64,000 nucleotides of DNA from Lineolata rhizophorae (taxonomy: Eukaryota > Ascomycota > Dothideomycetes > Lineolatales > Lineolataceae): the NCBI GenBank assembly GCA_010093515.1, contig MU001692.1, positions 398,999-462,998 on the forward strand, given 5' to 3'. The notes under the pieces were generated by a model. That model made no database searches. It was not told where the DNA came from and was given only the letters and a program-made list of their open reading frames with translations. Positions 45,119 through 57,086 of this stretch are shown piece by piece. The translations under genes were made by a program, and so were the position numbers. How positions within the stretch are numbered: the first letter of the stretch is position 1; each line of letters begins with the position of its first letter.

Positions 45119-47221
45119 GTGTAAGCTAAGTGCGAGCCTCGACTGCTTCGGAATGAGCTGACCCCTGGTCCGCTGACTCTTGTTGATCTTGGTATCCAGT
45201 TTGGGGTCCTTGGCCGCGGGTATTTCGAGCTAGTTTAATCCAATAATCCTTCATTAGGCCATTGATCTTCGCTCTGTAGATGTCGTCAATGAGTTCTCCA
45301 TCCATGATGCTATGTAATTACGTCCCACCAATGAAGGTGTAGGGCCCTCCGACTTCGTCGTCTTTGCCTTCTGGACGTACAATGATCAGCATGCGGCCTC
45401 CGAGAAGAACGTATATTTTATCTCCCGGCTGTGCGTTCTGGGGGCCTGCACCGATGTATCCGGATCTTGTGATGAAGAAGGACTGCCATTGCAAGTTTCT
45501 GGACGCTTCGGAAAAGTCGAAGAAAGCCGTCGAACTGCTACCGTCTGTGAACGTCCGCTCAACTATGTCCAAGCCTTGTTCTACCACGCCACGCCTTTTC
45601 CAACCGTATCGCGCGTCGGTGAAAGACAACGTGTTCAACACTAAAGTTCTCCAGAAGGGGTTTTCGGCGTTTTTGAAGTGTTTCCGCAGACCGGGATGAG
45701 AGTTGAAATGAGAGTTGAAAAGCTCAAGTCTTGCCAAAGCCTCTTTCGAAACTAGGTTTGCGTCTGTCCACTGAAGGGAAGTTGAACTACGTACAACGGC
45801 AATCTCATCTACGAATATGCCCCTCGTTTTCATCTTCCGAGATTCCAGAATTTTCTCTGAGGCCCCTACATTGTCACAAGCATGGAATCGAGCCATGTAA
45901 AAATGCGTCATATCGACTGGTACTTCCAGCCCTCTGACCACTGGGTGCGCCAGTCAGGGACCCAGAACGGCAGATCGTCGCATTCTCCAGCACGTTCGAC
46001 AAAGTACATCGGATCCAGTCAATCGGTTGCCTCGAAGAAGTTGATGTATAACAAAATGAAGAGCTCCTGAATACCCATGGAGTAATCGGAAATGATCAAG
46101 ATATCTTGCCACGTTTCCGCGTCAAAAGCCGGAAACGCATAAATCTTATCCCGCGCATCTCTGGCATCTCTTCCCCTGAACATGGCTAGCGTCGGCAATA
46201 TTCGCAGGGAGTCTCTCGAATTTCTATTCGAAACGAGCTCCCAAATCTGTTGCATGAGTTGAACGAAACTTCCATGCGCGTTAGACTTTTTGCACGCGGA
46301 GCAAGAAAATATATGGAAGCGGACTGCTCTCTCCGCCTCTGCAAGGGTTGACAGATTGATCGGAACGCCGTTGAAGATCAAATTTGCTGTCGGGGGAAGA
46401 ATTGCTTCCCGAATAGTCCACACCCTCGACCACCACGGTCGAAAAGTGAAGGCATCCAGGGATCCGTATGCCCAGACAAAACTGTCCGAGAGCCACAGGT
46501 GTCCGTCAACAAACTCCATGCCAGGCAACTTGCAAAAGTGTTGTCTCAATAACAGAACGAAAAGGCCCAAAGCTCCAATGCCCTGCCGTTGATAGTCTGA
46601 TATCGGCAGCGGCTCGTCCAGTGGTTCGTTAAAGTAGATCGAATCCAAGAGTTCCTTGTCTCTTTCGTCGCCGTGCAGGGCTATTTCATTGACTTCATCT
46701 TCAGCAGGTAGTCCTTCCGAATTAGTGTTCTCTAGATCGGCATCGTGCTCTAGCCATAGAACCGCTTCGGCGGTGCAAGAATATATTCTCCCCATGAGAG
46801 CGACCTGATGCCCCTTCTCCTCTTTGTCTTCCTGGTTAATGCAAATGGCATCAATCCACATTATTCTGGGCCGGTCCCTCTTTCGGAGCCTCCGGAGCGC
46901 CTGCTCCAGCTTCACGGCCACCTGCTTGATGCGTCCGTCTAGGATTATAGACCTGGTCGCGCTGGATTCCCCGCAAACGTACGAGAGCGCTTCATAGTAC
47001 GGTTTGTCATCTAGGAACACGAGCTGCAGATCACAAACGATCGGATCTGCAAAGTCTCCAGGGTGGACAGTGACGACGCGGATTTGTTCGCTTGGCTGAT
47101 CAAGAGCATCATAACAGTGCTCCCTATTGTCGGCGTCCTTTTCCGCAGGATCGGCTGTCTTATTCGTGGAGATTTCAGCGGCTTTTGGAGTCTCTGGTAA
47201 AGTAGAAACATGGATGCACAA
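45119..47221 (-). pseudogene. Broken HET-domain (heterokaryon incompatibility) gene
   Basis: HET-domain proteins trigger self/non-self reactions and cell death in filamentous ascomycetes. The N-terminal part holds the full HET domain: YYEALSYVCGESSATRSIIL, then IMWIDAICINQEDKEEKGHQ and WSRVWTIREAILPPTANLIF. Downstream come a long linker and the usual C-terminal region, where GDKIYVLLGGRMLIIVRP corresponds to the family's GD.iFvl.G...P.vLRP block. The text after it (HSIMDGELIDDIY) matches the family's HGIMDGE end. The coding text is interrupted about three times between the HET domain and the end, with no sign that introns explain this. I therefore call it inactive; a truncated HET-domain-only product remains possible. 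Confidence 0.8.
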
Positions 47222-48300
47222 ACTAGAATCTTTGAAGGGCCCGAACTAGGACGGAACGTTGAATAGTTCGACAAATTGAGCCGCGCGACAAGGCTTAAGA
47301 CGGTAGAATGACTATGTTTTTCCTGCCTAACGCTAAGGAATCGCGAGCATCCTCCAACCATGGGCTCAAGTCACCTCCTTATTCTACACAGTACATTTTA
47401 TATTTATCTAGTGCTGGTCTGTCTTCCCAGACGAATATATAATAACCTCACTCTAAACTCCATAATTATTCTGCATAATGCTAGCATCATGATGCACACA
47501 TCACAAAATGCCCCTGAATTATTCAGCAGAGGACGGCATTTAACGGGTATCAAATAAAGCTGCCTCAGCTAGCCACAAGCTTTGGCATCAAGCTAAACTT
47601 CCCCTTCCCTCGTAGGAGAGGAAAGGAAAGAACCTAAACTAACATGAAACATGAAAAGAATCCATCAACTTTGCATTTCAGCCAGAGTCAAGCAGCAGAG
47701 CAACTAAGAGCAGAAAAAGAAAATAGCATCGTAGCCTCCCAGAGTCATGAATTCATGACTGGCATGGCAGATTGGAGTAAAGTCTGATGATCCTGCCGCA
47801 GGCACCAACAAACCAAAAAGATTTCCACATTCCAGGCGCCCCTGCCGTTCCGCGAGGAATGTACGGGCCCTAATACCTAGAAACCAATCTCGTAGCAGTG
47901 ACACACAAAGACATCAGTTCTAAAAAGCTCACACGCTCCCGCCTCGCTTAACCGTATCTCTCAACTTACGCTCCCAAAACCTGCCCGACAGGAACACCAA
48001 AAAAGAAAAGAGGAATATTTTACATCCCCAGAAGAAAGGTTCAACAGACTCCAAGATCCCACCAAGCCCGTATCCCATTCCGACCCGAATCCGCGCGCGG
48101 TTGAGTGCAGAACAGCCAACAGTAACAAAACTTCAAGCCGAGAAACCAGTTCCGACTTGATTTTACTCCACCAGCCGCACCAGCCAGCCCTCCAAACCCG
48201 TTAATGTTTCCCAACGCCTAACCGAGCAAATGATTCCGGCCTTTGACCCGGGAGACTCTTTTTTCTCCGCAGGATCAAATCGAGCCCGAAGAGCCTTTAT
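47222..48300. other. Intergenic region between the HET relic and the MARVEL gene
   Basis: About 1.1 kb. The left end is the former HET promoter. The right end is the presumed 3' untranslated region of the MARVEL gene, A-rich around 47990-48160 on the plus strand. No gene is seen. Confidence 0.5.
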
Positions 48301-49052
48301 TCAGACGTAGTAGCTTCGGTGGCTGTGGTGCGAGTGGCGGGGGCTGCGCGAGTGGCGGCGATGGCTATGGCGCGGGTAGTGGGAGCGGCGGACGACGACT
48401 TCATCCCTGTGGTGATGGGACACCATGAGGGCGAGGAGCTGCGGATGAGCGTTAGTCAAAATCGGGGCTCATTGTTTGCAACGTCGCTACCGTTTCTCTC
48501 TTCGTTCTTTGCGCGATGGGGAAAGGGCAAATGGAACGGCGCAAAAACTGAAATAAAAAAAACAGGGGAAACAAAACTTACGGAGGTGATGAAGAAAAAG
48601 ATGCAGTTCATGATACCGAAGGCGAAGCTCGCCTTGACCATGGCGCACCCCTTGTCGACCGTGAAGCCCCAGTCATCATCCTCGCCGTCGTCCCAGCCTA
48701 CATACAGGCCGCCGAAGTTGGCGTAGAAGTCGCCCGCGCTCGCGTTGACGCAGTCCTCTTCCGTGATCCAGCGTGTCAGGTAGACGCCGGCGATGAAGAC
48801 GCCGACGAAGCACAGGTCGATGAAGGCGACGAACTTGGCGCTGTGCTTAGCGCGCGAGTAGAGGAAGAGCGTGCCGATGGCCCAGACCAGGGCCAGCACC
48901 GAGCCTATGAAGAGCACGAGTAGCCAGTCCGGCATCAGCCTGTTGTTGGTCCGGAAGATGTCGACGAAGTAGGCGAGCATGCCCATGGTCGGGATCAGCG
49001 TGACGATCTCGAAGATTCGCCAGCACACGAAGAGGAAGCCGGAGAGCGACAT
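48301..49052 (-). CDS. MARVEL-domain four-TM membrane protein with His/Arg-rich tail
   Basis: Exons 48582-49052 and 48301-48438, joined over a 143-nt intron (donor CACCTCC|GTAAGT, acceptor CCGCAG|CTC), give 202 aa. Four hydrophobic segments are visible: LFVCWRIFEIVTLIPTMGML, WLLVLFIGSVLALVWAIGTL, FVAFIDLCFVGVFIAGVYL, and AFGIMNCIFFFITSLLALMV across the splice. This is the MARVEL layout of fungal membrane-organising proteins. The loop between TM3 and TM4 has two Cys (ITEEDCVNASAG, VDKGCAMV). The cytosolic C-terminus is extremely basic and histidine-rich (HSHRRHSRSPRHSHHSHR). The frame runs upstream to 49349, but the ATG at 49052 opens directly into TM1; the extension is coded mostly by a microsatellite and is probably leader. 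Confidence 0.87.
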
Positions 49053-49064
49053 GATGGGCGGATT

Positions 49065-49109
49065 GCTGTTGCTGCTGTTGCTGCTGTTGCTGCTGTTGCT
49101 GCTGCTCCT
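49065..49109. repeat. Microsatellite, 9-bp unit GCTGTTGCT
   Basis: Four exact copies and one variant copy of GCTGTTGCT, 13 bp upstream of the MARVEL start. If translation began further upstream in the same frame it would encode a Ser/Asn run (SSNSSNSSNS). Confidence 0.9.
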
Positions 49110-52054
49110 GCCGCTGCGATTCTGTCCAGTTTTCAGTGGTCGCGGTATGGATGATGCGGCTGCGGTTGCGGTGGTTGAGCAGGCGCGATGACGCAGGCGC
49201 TGGTTTTGGCGGTGTTGACGTCGATGGCGCCCGAGCGGTGCCTGTTGCAGGGAGCAACGCGCGCGCACGGAAGCGACGAACAATATCCGGTGGTTGGGAG
49301 CGGCTGCGAAGCCTAATCCGGCGCGGGCAACGGACGAACCCTCAATCAATTGCGCGGCGCTTTAACGGAGATGAGGTTCGAGGAAGGCGCTATGAAGATT
49401 ATCTCGCGGCGGCGGCGGGCTGAAGGCGAACCGGTGGAGAGTCGGAGGAAAGTGGTTGGCGGGCGGCGCAGCGTCGGCGGCACTTGTGGGGCAGGCAGCT
49501 GGCACCTGGAGAAGTGTGCGACCGGCTGTTGGCGCTGCCCAGCCGGTCAGACGGCTCCGTCTAAAACGAGGCGAGATGCAGTCGCTGCAGGCGCGATAGA
49601 TGAAGAGCCCACACCTTTTTCTTCCCCAAGGAACACACCGGTAGCGGTAGCTGCAGTGCGTTGGACGTGCGCTATTGCGTGTGCGTCGGTATGCGTGTGC
49701 GCGCGCGCGGTGGGGTTTGCGCCTCGTCCTTTTTTGTACCTTTCAGCGGACGCCTGCGTATCACCAGCCTCCCGAATTTGCGACCGGGTAAACGCAGCGG
49801 TTCCTGCACGAAGCCGAGTTCGACCAAGCTGAAAGGAGGCAAGAGATGGAGTGCGGTAGGGCGTCGTTCGATGAGGACTCAAATGCCGTCTCCCCGGGGC
49901 CGCGGGCGAGCGACTGGCTTCTTCTATTACGCTCGTGCCGTACCTACAGCTTGGCTCAAGGCCACCCACGGTTGGCGCATCGAATCCACCCACCCACCAA
50001 CAGCTATCACAGAACCGGGGATGACGTATCCCGCCTATAGCGGCCGAGCCCGCGCCCCACGCGAGCGACGGAAACTGGGAAACACGCACGCTCCCTCCCG
50101 TCCCGCACTCCCGGCCCACGACCCCACGGCCGCCGAACCATTCGGACCCCGCCGCAGCTATGTATGTACCGGTAGGCCTGCGATTTGGGCCGATCGCGAT
50201 ATCGTCATCGCTGCATCCTTGCTGAAAACCTGCCTTGCAGCGTCGCGGTGGCTGGGTAAGCCGTACGTGCCGTCTGCCCTGGTGGCTGGGGGGCTGGCCG
50301 AACCACGGGTCGCCGAGACGGGCCAATCGCGGCCCGAGCGCGGCGCAGCTGGATGGGCCATGCCGCCATCGAAGGCCGGCGAACTCCTTCGTCCTGCGCT
50401 TCGCCGAGTGTTCTTGACATTTGGCTGCAACACCGCCGGAGGAGGAGCCACAGGAGGCTCGAAAAGTTGAGTGACAACGTAGCGGCACCTCCTTCACACT
50501 GGGAGTCGGACTGCGAGGCTCTTAGACCCAACCCAGGGCTTGGAAGCTTCTGCCAAGACACTATATCTTTCGGGTGGGACTGGTAGGTAGGTGCCGAGAT
50601 ATTCCCCATCACCTGGACCTAGACTCTCGTGTAAACGTTCAAAGAATTCTTGACTCTCTAGTGCAACATCTCACAAGAGACATTGAACGTGCTCGGAGCG
50701 AGGCTTTCAATTGATCGACTAAAGGTACAGTATGAAGTGCCAACGCCCTTTCGGAGCCAGATCCCCACACAAAACGGGGCGTGGTTCACTCAAGAGCAGA
50801 TCATGCGGACCACGGATCCCTGTTGCAGGAAGTGCTCCCTCATCGCAAACGCAAAACGCCTGCACCGAAGAAAATCACCAATCATTGAAAGCCTAAGAGC
50901 CGAAACACGCCGTTGGTATCTCGTGACTGTCTTGCACGCGCCACATTGACAACCGTTATAACGGCCTCTGCCTGTTAGCTAGCCCAGATGTCCGATGTCC
51001 GAACGCAGTCGAGGATCAGAGAACCACTAGTACTTGAATGCGCAGCTAGCTAGAGAGAGTCGTACGGGAAAGGGCTGGTGGATACGGATTAGAACGCTTC
51101 TCGAAATGCCTACGTAACTCTCATCGTTCTTACTAAATCTCGTATCAGCACTGTGTTTGATTCCGATAGGACACCGTACCACTGGACCCTGGTCCGAATT
51201 CTGGGCCGCCAATTTAAGCTCCTAGGGCTGGGAGCTCAGTGGTACCGTGGCCCAGCGCCCAAGCTCTGAGTGTGGCTAAACCAGGCCCAGAGATTCTTGG
51301 GTCTATAATGATTAGATTTGCTTGGCAGGTCTGTTCAATCTCTATTTATTTTACTTTTAACTCTGCGACTATGGACGCACTGTTTCGTTAGTGTGTCGGG
51401 ATTGGAAACCGTTTGAGGATTATAGTGCTACGGAAATCCATTTGTAAAAATCCAAGACAAGGATATGTAATGACTTCGAAAATTGGGTCATAATTTCCGG
51501 CACTGTACTGTGTAGCACCATATAGTCGCCTTCCATCTTGATTTGCTTGTGTTGGGCGAATTCGTTCCATATGGCAACATGACGGCTGCATCAACTTGCG
51601 GGTAGAATTTTAGATCATATTCTTCGTTCCCCAAATTAAGGTTTTCTAGTTCAAACATGGTGGTAAAAATTAAAAAAAAAGTTTAAAAAAAGGCCCTCCA
51701 AAGAAGCCCTCAGCTAGCCAGTACCTAAGAAAGTTGCTCAAAACTGGTTCGCAAGCTATTACAGCTACTAAGGTGGCTCGAACGTACTAATAATCGACAA
51801 TAAGTATTGCCAGCGAACCCTTCACCTAGAGCGGCGTCGAACCTGACAACAGTTCCGGAAGCAGGAGTAGAGACAAAATTCATGTCGGGCTTTTCGAACA
51901 GACTAGAAAGCGGTAGTTAAGTTTATCAGAAATACACATTCCGGAAAGGAGACGGAGTATGAAAAGTGAGGAGCCAAACAATGTTGGTGGTAAGGTAACC
52001 CTTATATTTGCTCCCATACTCACTCTCCAACCTAGCATTTTTTCGCTATAGTCT
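49110..52054. other. Intergenic region, no gene recognised
   Basis: About 2.9 kb. The left 1.4 kb is GC-rich and includes the presumed MARVEL promoter and a GT/GC-alternating stretch near 49677-49712. A 316-codon minus-strand frame at 49547-50497 looks like chance GC-rich text. Beyond 51300 the sequence is AT-rich with A tracts (51667-51697), and every frame is short. Confidence 0.5.
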
Positions 52055-52080
52055 CGGCATGTCGACTCGTCGACATGCCG
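52055..52080. repeat. Perfect 12-bp inverted repeat with 2-nt spacer
   Basis: CGGCATGTCGAC, spacer TC, then GTCGACATGCCG. The arms are perfectly complementary. It lies about 750 bp upstream of the TauD-type gene in otherwise AT-rich DNA. It could be a dimeric factor site, a cruciform or a hairpin in a transcript. Confidence 0.85.
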
Positions 52081-52833
52081 CATCACGCAAGAATTGTAAA
52101 GCATTACGAGGCAAGGTATGTGACTACCATTCACTTTTAAAGTTGAATATGTTGGGTTTTGATCATTGCCCGAGGTTGTTGTGGATAATAATTGCGGTGT
52201 TACGCGACCTTCCTAACCCTGGAATGGCGTGATTCCAAGAATAAGTCGCGACAACTACTCCCCAACTTCTCGGCTCGAGGGAGATTCGTACCCCTCTTCA
52301 ACATATTCTTACCTGCTATTTTACATAAAAGCAACTAAAGAAGGGCTTCATTCAATTTGTCTTGTTTCTTCTCTGCTGATACTATGAAAAGGATAATTCA
52401 ATTGGGCGAGATATTCAATTTTTTTGCGACGGGTTTTGGTACGCGGCAATTTCATTTTCTAGAAGACGGACATAACTTTAACGTCTCCATACTGATAGAC
52501 AACTCACCGCCTATTCCTTCTCTAAGATCCCAGGAATTTCATCATCTCTTCTATTCTTGAGGTGATGCAGGAACAAGGCACCCAGTTTGATATACCCCGC
52601 TCTTGTCGAACTCTGGTGCCATATTGCGTGAATGTAGCGTGATAAAATTGGATTCTACTCCGTTCCGTTGCATCGACCTGCGGGTTGGTTATCCAGGGAT
52701 GTGAGCGTTGTAGATAAGTATCCATGCTTTTCTGTCCTTAGTCCTTTGTCTGCATTGCAAAGAAGTCTTCTGGTGCTCTAGCAAACAAGAGTGCCCTTTT
52801 TTTTGCCTATCGCATCTCGAATCTCAGGGCCAA
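52081..52833. promoter_or_regulatory. Presumed upstream region of the TauD-type dioxygenase gene
   Basis: About 750 bp of AT-rich DNA between the inverted repeat and the start codon. No frame is convincing. A T run at 52798-52804 precedes the leader. Confidence 0.4.
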
Positions 52834-54335
52834 ATGTCTTCTGCACTGGTTCAGGTACCCCAGCTGGTTCTGGGAGACCGAAACCCTTTTCAATCGATTG
52901 GAATATCAGATTACAAAGAGGCGTTTGATACTGGCCCCAAGGGTTTTAGGAAGGAAATAGAAGAGAACGGTAGTGTCGCGCAGCCGGCGGCTAAGTATCC
53001 ACATTATTTGCCCAGTTGGGACCCAGAGAAAAAGTAGACGAACGAAATCCTACCACCATGCGTCTTCAAACTGACAATTTGTTTAGATACCCACCTCTAC
53101 AACCGTTTGTTCACTATGAACACGGGAATGATGCAGACCCAAGCTTTCCTCATCTTCTCGCTGGTGCTAAAGTTTTTCAACTGGCCGCCAACATTGGGGC
53201 AGAGATCCAAGGAGTTCAGTTGAGTCAGCTGACTTCGAAGGGCAAAGACGAATTGGCACTCTTTGTTGCAAAGCACAAAGTAGTTGGTAAGCAAGCTAGA
53301 TACTTTCTTGCGGCGATCAAAATTGGCTGAATATGACACCAATAGCATTCCGGGAACAAGATTTTGCCGACCTTTCTATCTCAGAAGCCCTCAATTTTGG
53401 AGGCTATTTCGGCCGTCATCACATTCATCCGACTAGCGGCGCTCCCGCTGGCTATCCCGAAGTCCACCTCGTTCACCGCTCCGCCGAAGACACGACTAGC
53501 AAAGATTTCTTTGCTGAACGGACAAACTCCATCACATGGCACTCGGATATTACTTACGAGGAGCAGCCTCCTGGCACCACGTTCTTGTACATTCTAGATG
53601 GGCCAACAGTTGGAGGCGACACGCTGTTCGCGAACCAAGCTGAGGCATACCGGCGGCTGTCTCCCGAGTTTCGAAAGCGGCTTCATGGGCTTCAGGCGGT
53701 CCACTCAGGTAGCTGATAATCCAAATCGATTGTTCTTGATCGATTCTAAATCTGATACAGGGCATGAACAAGCCCGCCTGAGCGAAGAAAAAGGCGGGGT
53801 GGTCCGGAGGCAGCCAATCACCACCATCCATCCACTAGTTCGCACTCATCCGGTAAGCCTATGCTCGTCAGACATATCCTGTGGACAGATTACTTACTGT
53901 ACTGTTCTAGGCGACTGGGGAGAAAGCGTTGTTCGTGAATTCACAATGTACGTGCCATTAGCGAGTCTGCAGGCGATGGGGAAACTAACCTGCCGCATTC
54001 AAGTCACTCGTCGCATCGTCGGTCTCAAACAGGAGGAAAGCGAGTACCTTCTAAGATTCCTCTTCGATCATATTGCCAAGGGCCAGGACTTTCAAACAAG
54101 AGTTAAATGGGCGCCTAGGACTGTCGTGGTATGGGATGTAAGTATTTCATGTTCACTACAGCATTGTGCGTCTTATTTACACAGTCAATGCTGATAATTG
54201 TAGAACCGTGTCACTTCTCATACCGCGCTACTAGATTGGGAAGATGGTCAGCGGCGACACCTGGCAAGGATCACACCGCAAGCAGAGCGGCCAGTGGAGA
54301 CACCATTTGAGGGAGATGAGGCTTCTGTCCTGTGA
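52834..54335 (+). CDS. TauD/TfdA-family Fe(II)/2-oxoglutarate dioxygenase (sulfonate dioxygenase-like)
   Basis: Seven exons (52834-53033, 53087-53286, 53346-53708, 53761-53852, 53911-53947, 54004-54137, 54204-54335) with six introns of 52-66 nt give 385 aa in frame. The fold is the double-stranded beta-helix of TauD/TfdA enzymes, which hydroxylate small substrates using 2-oxoglutarate. Yeast Jlp1, a sulfonate dioxygenase, is a typical relative. Iron ligands are visible: HxD at 199-201 (ITWHSDITYEEQPPGT) and the distal His at 348 (NRVTSHTALLDW), with Arg360/Arg364 for the co-substrate. Upstream, GAEIQGVQLSQL and FGRHHIHPTSG are standard blocks. The substrate cannot be told from sequence. All six introns keep the frame, so the gene looks intact. 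Confidence 0.92.
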
Positions 54336-55319
54336 GGAGTATCCTATTTGGCTAGGTCGAGAAATTTAGAAAGACCTTGGATAAAACTATGTGGGATCAC
54401 AATTGAGTATTTGAGTTCCAAAATGACCAAGCCCCGCTTTCGATGCGTTGTGATTTGATAAAGTTAAACTTTAGGGAGCTTGAAAAACGACTACACGAAA
54501 GGTGAGATGCTCAAGTGCAACTGAACTCTAAGAACAATATTAACGTCTAATTAGAATAAAGGCTGCACTAGGTAAACAAGCGAGCATCCAACTAATTATT
54601 AGACGCATTGTTCAACATGATACTAATATCCTGTCTACGTGACCGATAAAACAACTCTGGGATATGCTTTGCACTCGAACCCACTTTAGCAGTATGAAAT
54701 CCGCTTCACACGTCACCCAAAGGCATCATGCGTCCCACGCAAGTAATAAGGTTAATAGCCGAAGCATATGGGCCCATGGTTCACGAAAGGAAATTGTGAA
54801 TGGGCCGACCGAAACATCGCCTATCTACTAATTTCGGCGGGCCGGCCCTAAGCTAACACGCGCCACGAACACTAGACTTTCATGGATCCAAATCTAATCT
54901 TGGAGTAAGCAAGTATGCCGAAGCCGACGCCACAAAAGGAACTTTTTCATGCCCATTGTACGATATTTTCTTCCCTCAAGCTCGCCAACGTGTGGAGCTA
55001 GTTCTCGACTAGGACATAGTCACTTAGGAGAAATTCAATCTCCACGCGTGTCGTACAGCGTGAAACTCTACTTCCTATGATCATAGATATATACCATCGT
55101 AGAATTTCAGGAACATGATTCTAAGAATTTTGTAACCTCGTATCTAAAAGGCCAAAAACAGATATGCGAATGCGACTTAAAAGGCCTTACATGCTCTGCC
55201 TCTACGTTTACCCAAAACGCCTGCGAGCAAACCATAGCATATTATATATTAGAACGATAACACACTCAAAATCATCTAAAACCCACCACAATCCCCCATC
55301 CCCCACTTCTCTGCAGAAT
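54336..55319. other. Intergenic region (convergent 3' ends)
   Basis: About 1 kb between the ends of the dioxygenase and the MFS gene. It is AT-leaning with short frames only, and I see nothing recognisable. Confidence 0.5.
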
Positions 55320-57086
55320 TCACGCACCCGAGTGCATAATCTCCGACGCAAACTTACTCCTCGCCCTGATGCGAGGCCCATAAAACACTAGGATCCATGG
55401 CACCAGCGTAAGCAAGATCGCGATGCCGCCTAGGAGGCTAGACGCGCCGCCGAAGGTGAGGCCGCGATACATCTGCGTCGTGATGAGCGGGAAGACGCCG
55501 CCGAGGATGTTGCGGCAAAACGACTGGGCGGCGAGCGCCGAGCTCGCGTAGCGGTGGTACGTGTCGGCCAGGTAGTTGAAGACGGCGAGGTAGACGGAGA
55601 AGATGCCCATGGTGGCGACGGCGATGGCGATGGCGGCCACGATCCAGGGGACCGACGGCGCGCACGTCCAGCCGAACATGAAGAGGCCCACGGGCAGCAG
55701 CCCCGACTGCACGCAGGGGAAGTAGAGGCGGCCCTCGGGCGTGGCGCTCAGCTTGCCCAGGCGCGCGGCCAGGCGCTCCTGGTAGATGGAGAGCACGGTC
55801 GAGAGCAGCGCGCCGACGCACATGGCGGCGAAGACGGCCGAGGCCTCCGAGATGGAGAAGCCGTGGTTGGTGGTGAAGACGAGGGGGATGGCCGCGAGGG
55901 TGAGGTACAACACGGCCCAGCTGAAGGAGACCCAGAGCGAGAACCAGAAGACGACGGGTTCGGTCAGCAGCAGGTGGAAAGGACGGTACAGGGAGATGTA
56001 GATCATGGTCGCTAGGCTGCTGCGCTCCTCGTCCGACTTTACTTTCCAGCGGATGCGCTGCGGGACCGACTTCTCCGGATCTGATTCCGAGGGCATCGTG
56101 ACGCCGTAGTATCCCGCGTCCTCGCGCCGCTCATACCACTTGTTAAGCTTCCTGGCTTTCCTGCTTAGCAGTATGCTACCGCGAGTCTCCTGGAAAAACA
56201 GTGCGATAGCGACCATGATCGTGCCGCACAGAATGGTCTGCAGCCAGAAGATCCACCTCCAAGAGGTGTACTCCGCAATGAAGCCGCACACCAGAGGCCC
56301 GAGTCCGGTGCCGAATAGCGCCGCTCCTGAGAATAGGGCCATGGGCGTGTTCCGATCGGCGGTGTGGTAGATGTCGCTGACGACGCCGCCGACCATGGTC
56401 GAAAACGTCGATCCGCCGACGCCGGAGAAAAAGCGGGCGATTAGCATGCCGGCATACGACTGAGTCACCGCGCAACCGACCTGACACACCGCAAAGAGGA
56501 TTCCGGTCGCGATGAAGACGGGGTATCGGCCGTTGATCTCCGAGAAAGGTGCGAGCACCATGGGCGCGAAGGCGAAGCCTGTCGTAAACGTCGTGACTCC
56601 CACTAGAATCGGCACCGTACCGACGTCCCACTCATTTTGCATCTGCTGCGCGGCCGGCGTGTATGCACCGGCAGTCGCCGCCGTGATTGCCGTCGCGATG
56701 CATGACAGCCACGTTATGAAGCTCTTCCGCGAACTTGACCATTCGAAAGGTGATGTGAATTTGACTAGACTCGGCAATTCGGGCGGGGGCTCACTGCTGT
56801 CTCCGTTTAGCGTTGCTCGGGTGTTAATTGGAGTCGGCAGCTCTGTCTCAAAGGTAAGATATCGATGAACAATTGGAGAGTTCTCATTTGGACTCTCAGG
56901 TTCATCAATGTCGTCGATAAATTTTGTCGACCCGTTTTCCCGTTCTTCTTGTTCTCCCGCCCCGTTTCCGGTGTTGATCGAAGGGGACGATCGACCAGAT
57001 CCTGCGGGGCTTGTTTCCGGTTTATTCCCGATATCCAGATAACTAGAGGAAAGGCCAGGCAAATGGCCCAATTCAGGGTCCGCCAT
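55320..57086 (-). CDS. Major facilitator superfamily transporter, DHA1-type multidrug/polyamine pump
   Basis: Intronless 588-aa protein. The first 125 residues are a hydrophilic, Ser/Glu-rich cytosolic tail. Twelve hydrophobic segments follow, beginning FITWLSCIATAITAATAGAY. The loop after TM2 carries the MFS motif A equivalent, APFSEINGRYPVFIATG. TM4-TM5 hold RFFSGVGGSTFSTMVGG and GTGLGPLVCGFIAEYTSWRW, both typical of the DHA1 (drug:H+ antiporter, 12-TM) group that also includes the yeast polyamine and fluconazole pumps. A central cytosolic loop (RKARKLNKWYERREDAGYYG) separates the two six-TM halves. The protein likely acts at the plasma membrane. Nothing nearby suggests a secondary-metabolite cluster, so the substrate is open. 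Confidence 0.92.
   Translation of the reverse strand: MADPELGHLPGLSSSYLDIGNKPETSPAGSGRSSPSINTGNGAGEQEERENGSTKFIDDIDEPESPNENSPIVHRYLTFETELPTPINTRATLNGDSSEPPPELPSLVKFTSPFEWSSSRKSFITWLSCIATAITAATAGAYTPAAQQMQNEWDVGTVPILVGVTTFTTGFAFAPMVLAPFSEINGRYPVFIATGILFAVCQVGCAVTQSYAGMLIARFFSGVGGSTFSTMVGGVVSDIYHTADRNTPMALFSGAALFGTGLGPLVCGFIAEYTSWRWIFWLQTILCGTIMVAIALFFQETRGSILLSRKARKLNKWYERREDAGYYGVTMPSESDPEKSVPQRIRWKVKSDEERSSLATMIYISLYRPFHLLLTEPVVFWFSLWVSFSWAVLYLTLAAIPLVFTTNHGFSISEASAVFAAMCVGALLSTVLSIYQERLAARLGKLSATPEGRLYFPCVQSGLLPVGLFMFGWTCAPSVPWIVAAIAIAVATMGIFSVYLAVFNYLADTYHRYASSALAAQSFCRNILGGVFPLITTQMYRGLTFGGASSLLGGIAILLTLVPWILVFYGPRIRARSKFASEIMHSGA

Noticed and set aside
49547-50497. 316-codon minus-strand ORF
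   Set aside because: Arg/Gly/Ser-rich with no domain-like pattern, in GC-rich DNA where stops are rare. Overlapping frames on the other strand are equally long.
51480-52700. Apparent direct repeat (TGCATCAACTTGCGGGT / TGCATCGACCTGCGGGT)
   Set aside because: Similarity is confined to about 20 bases and does not extend into the flanks.
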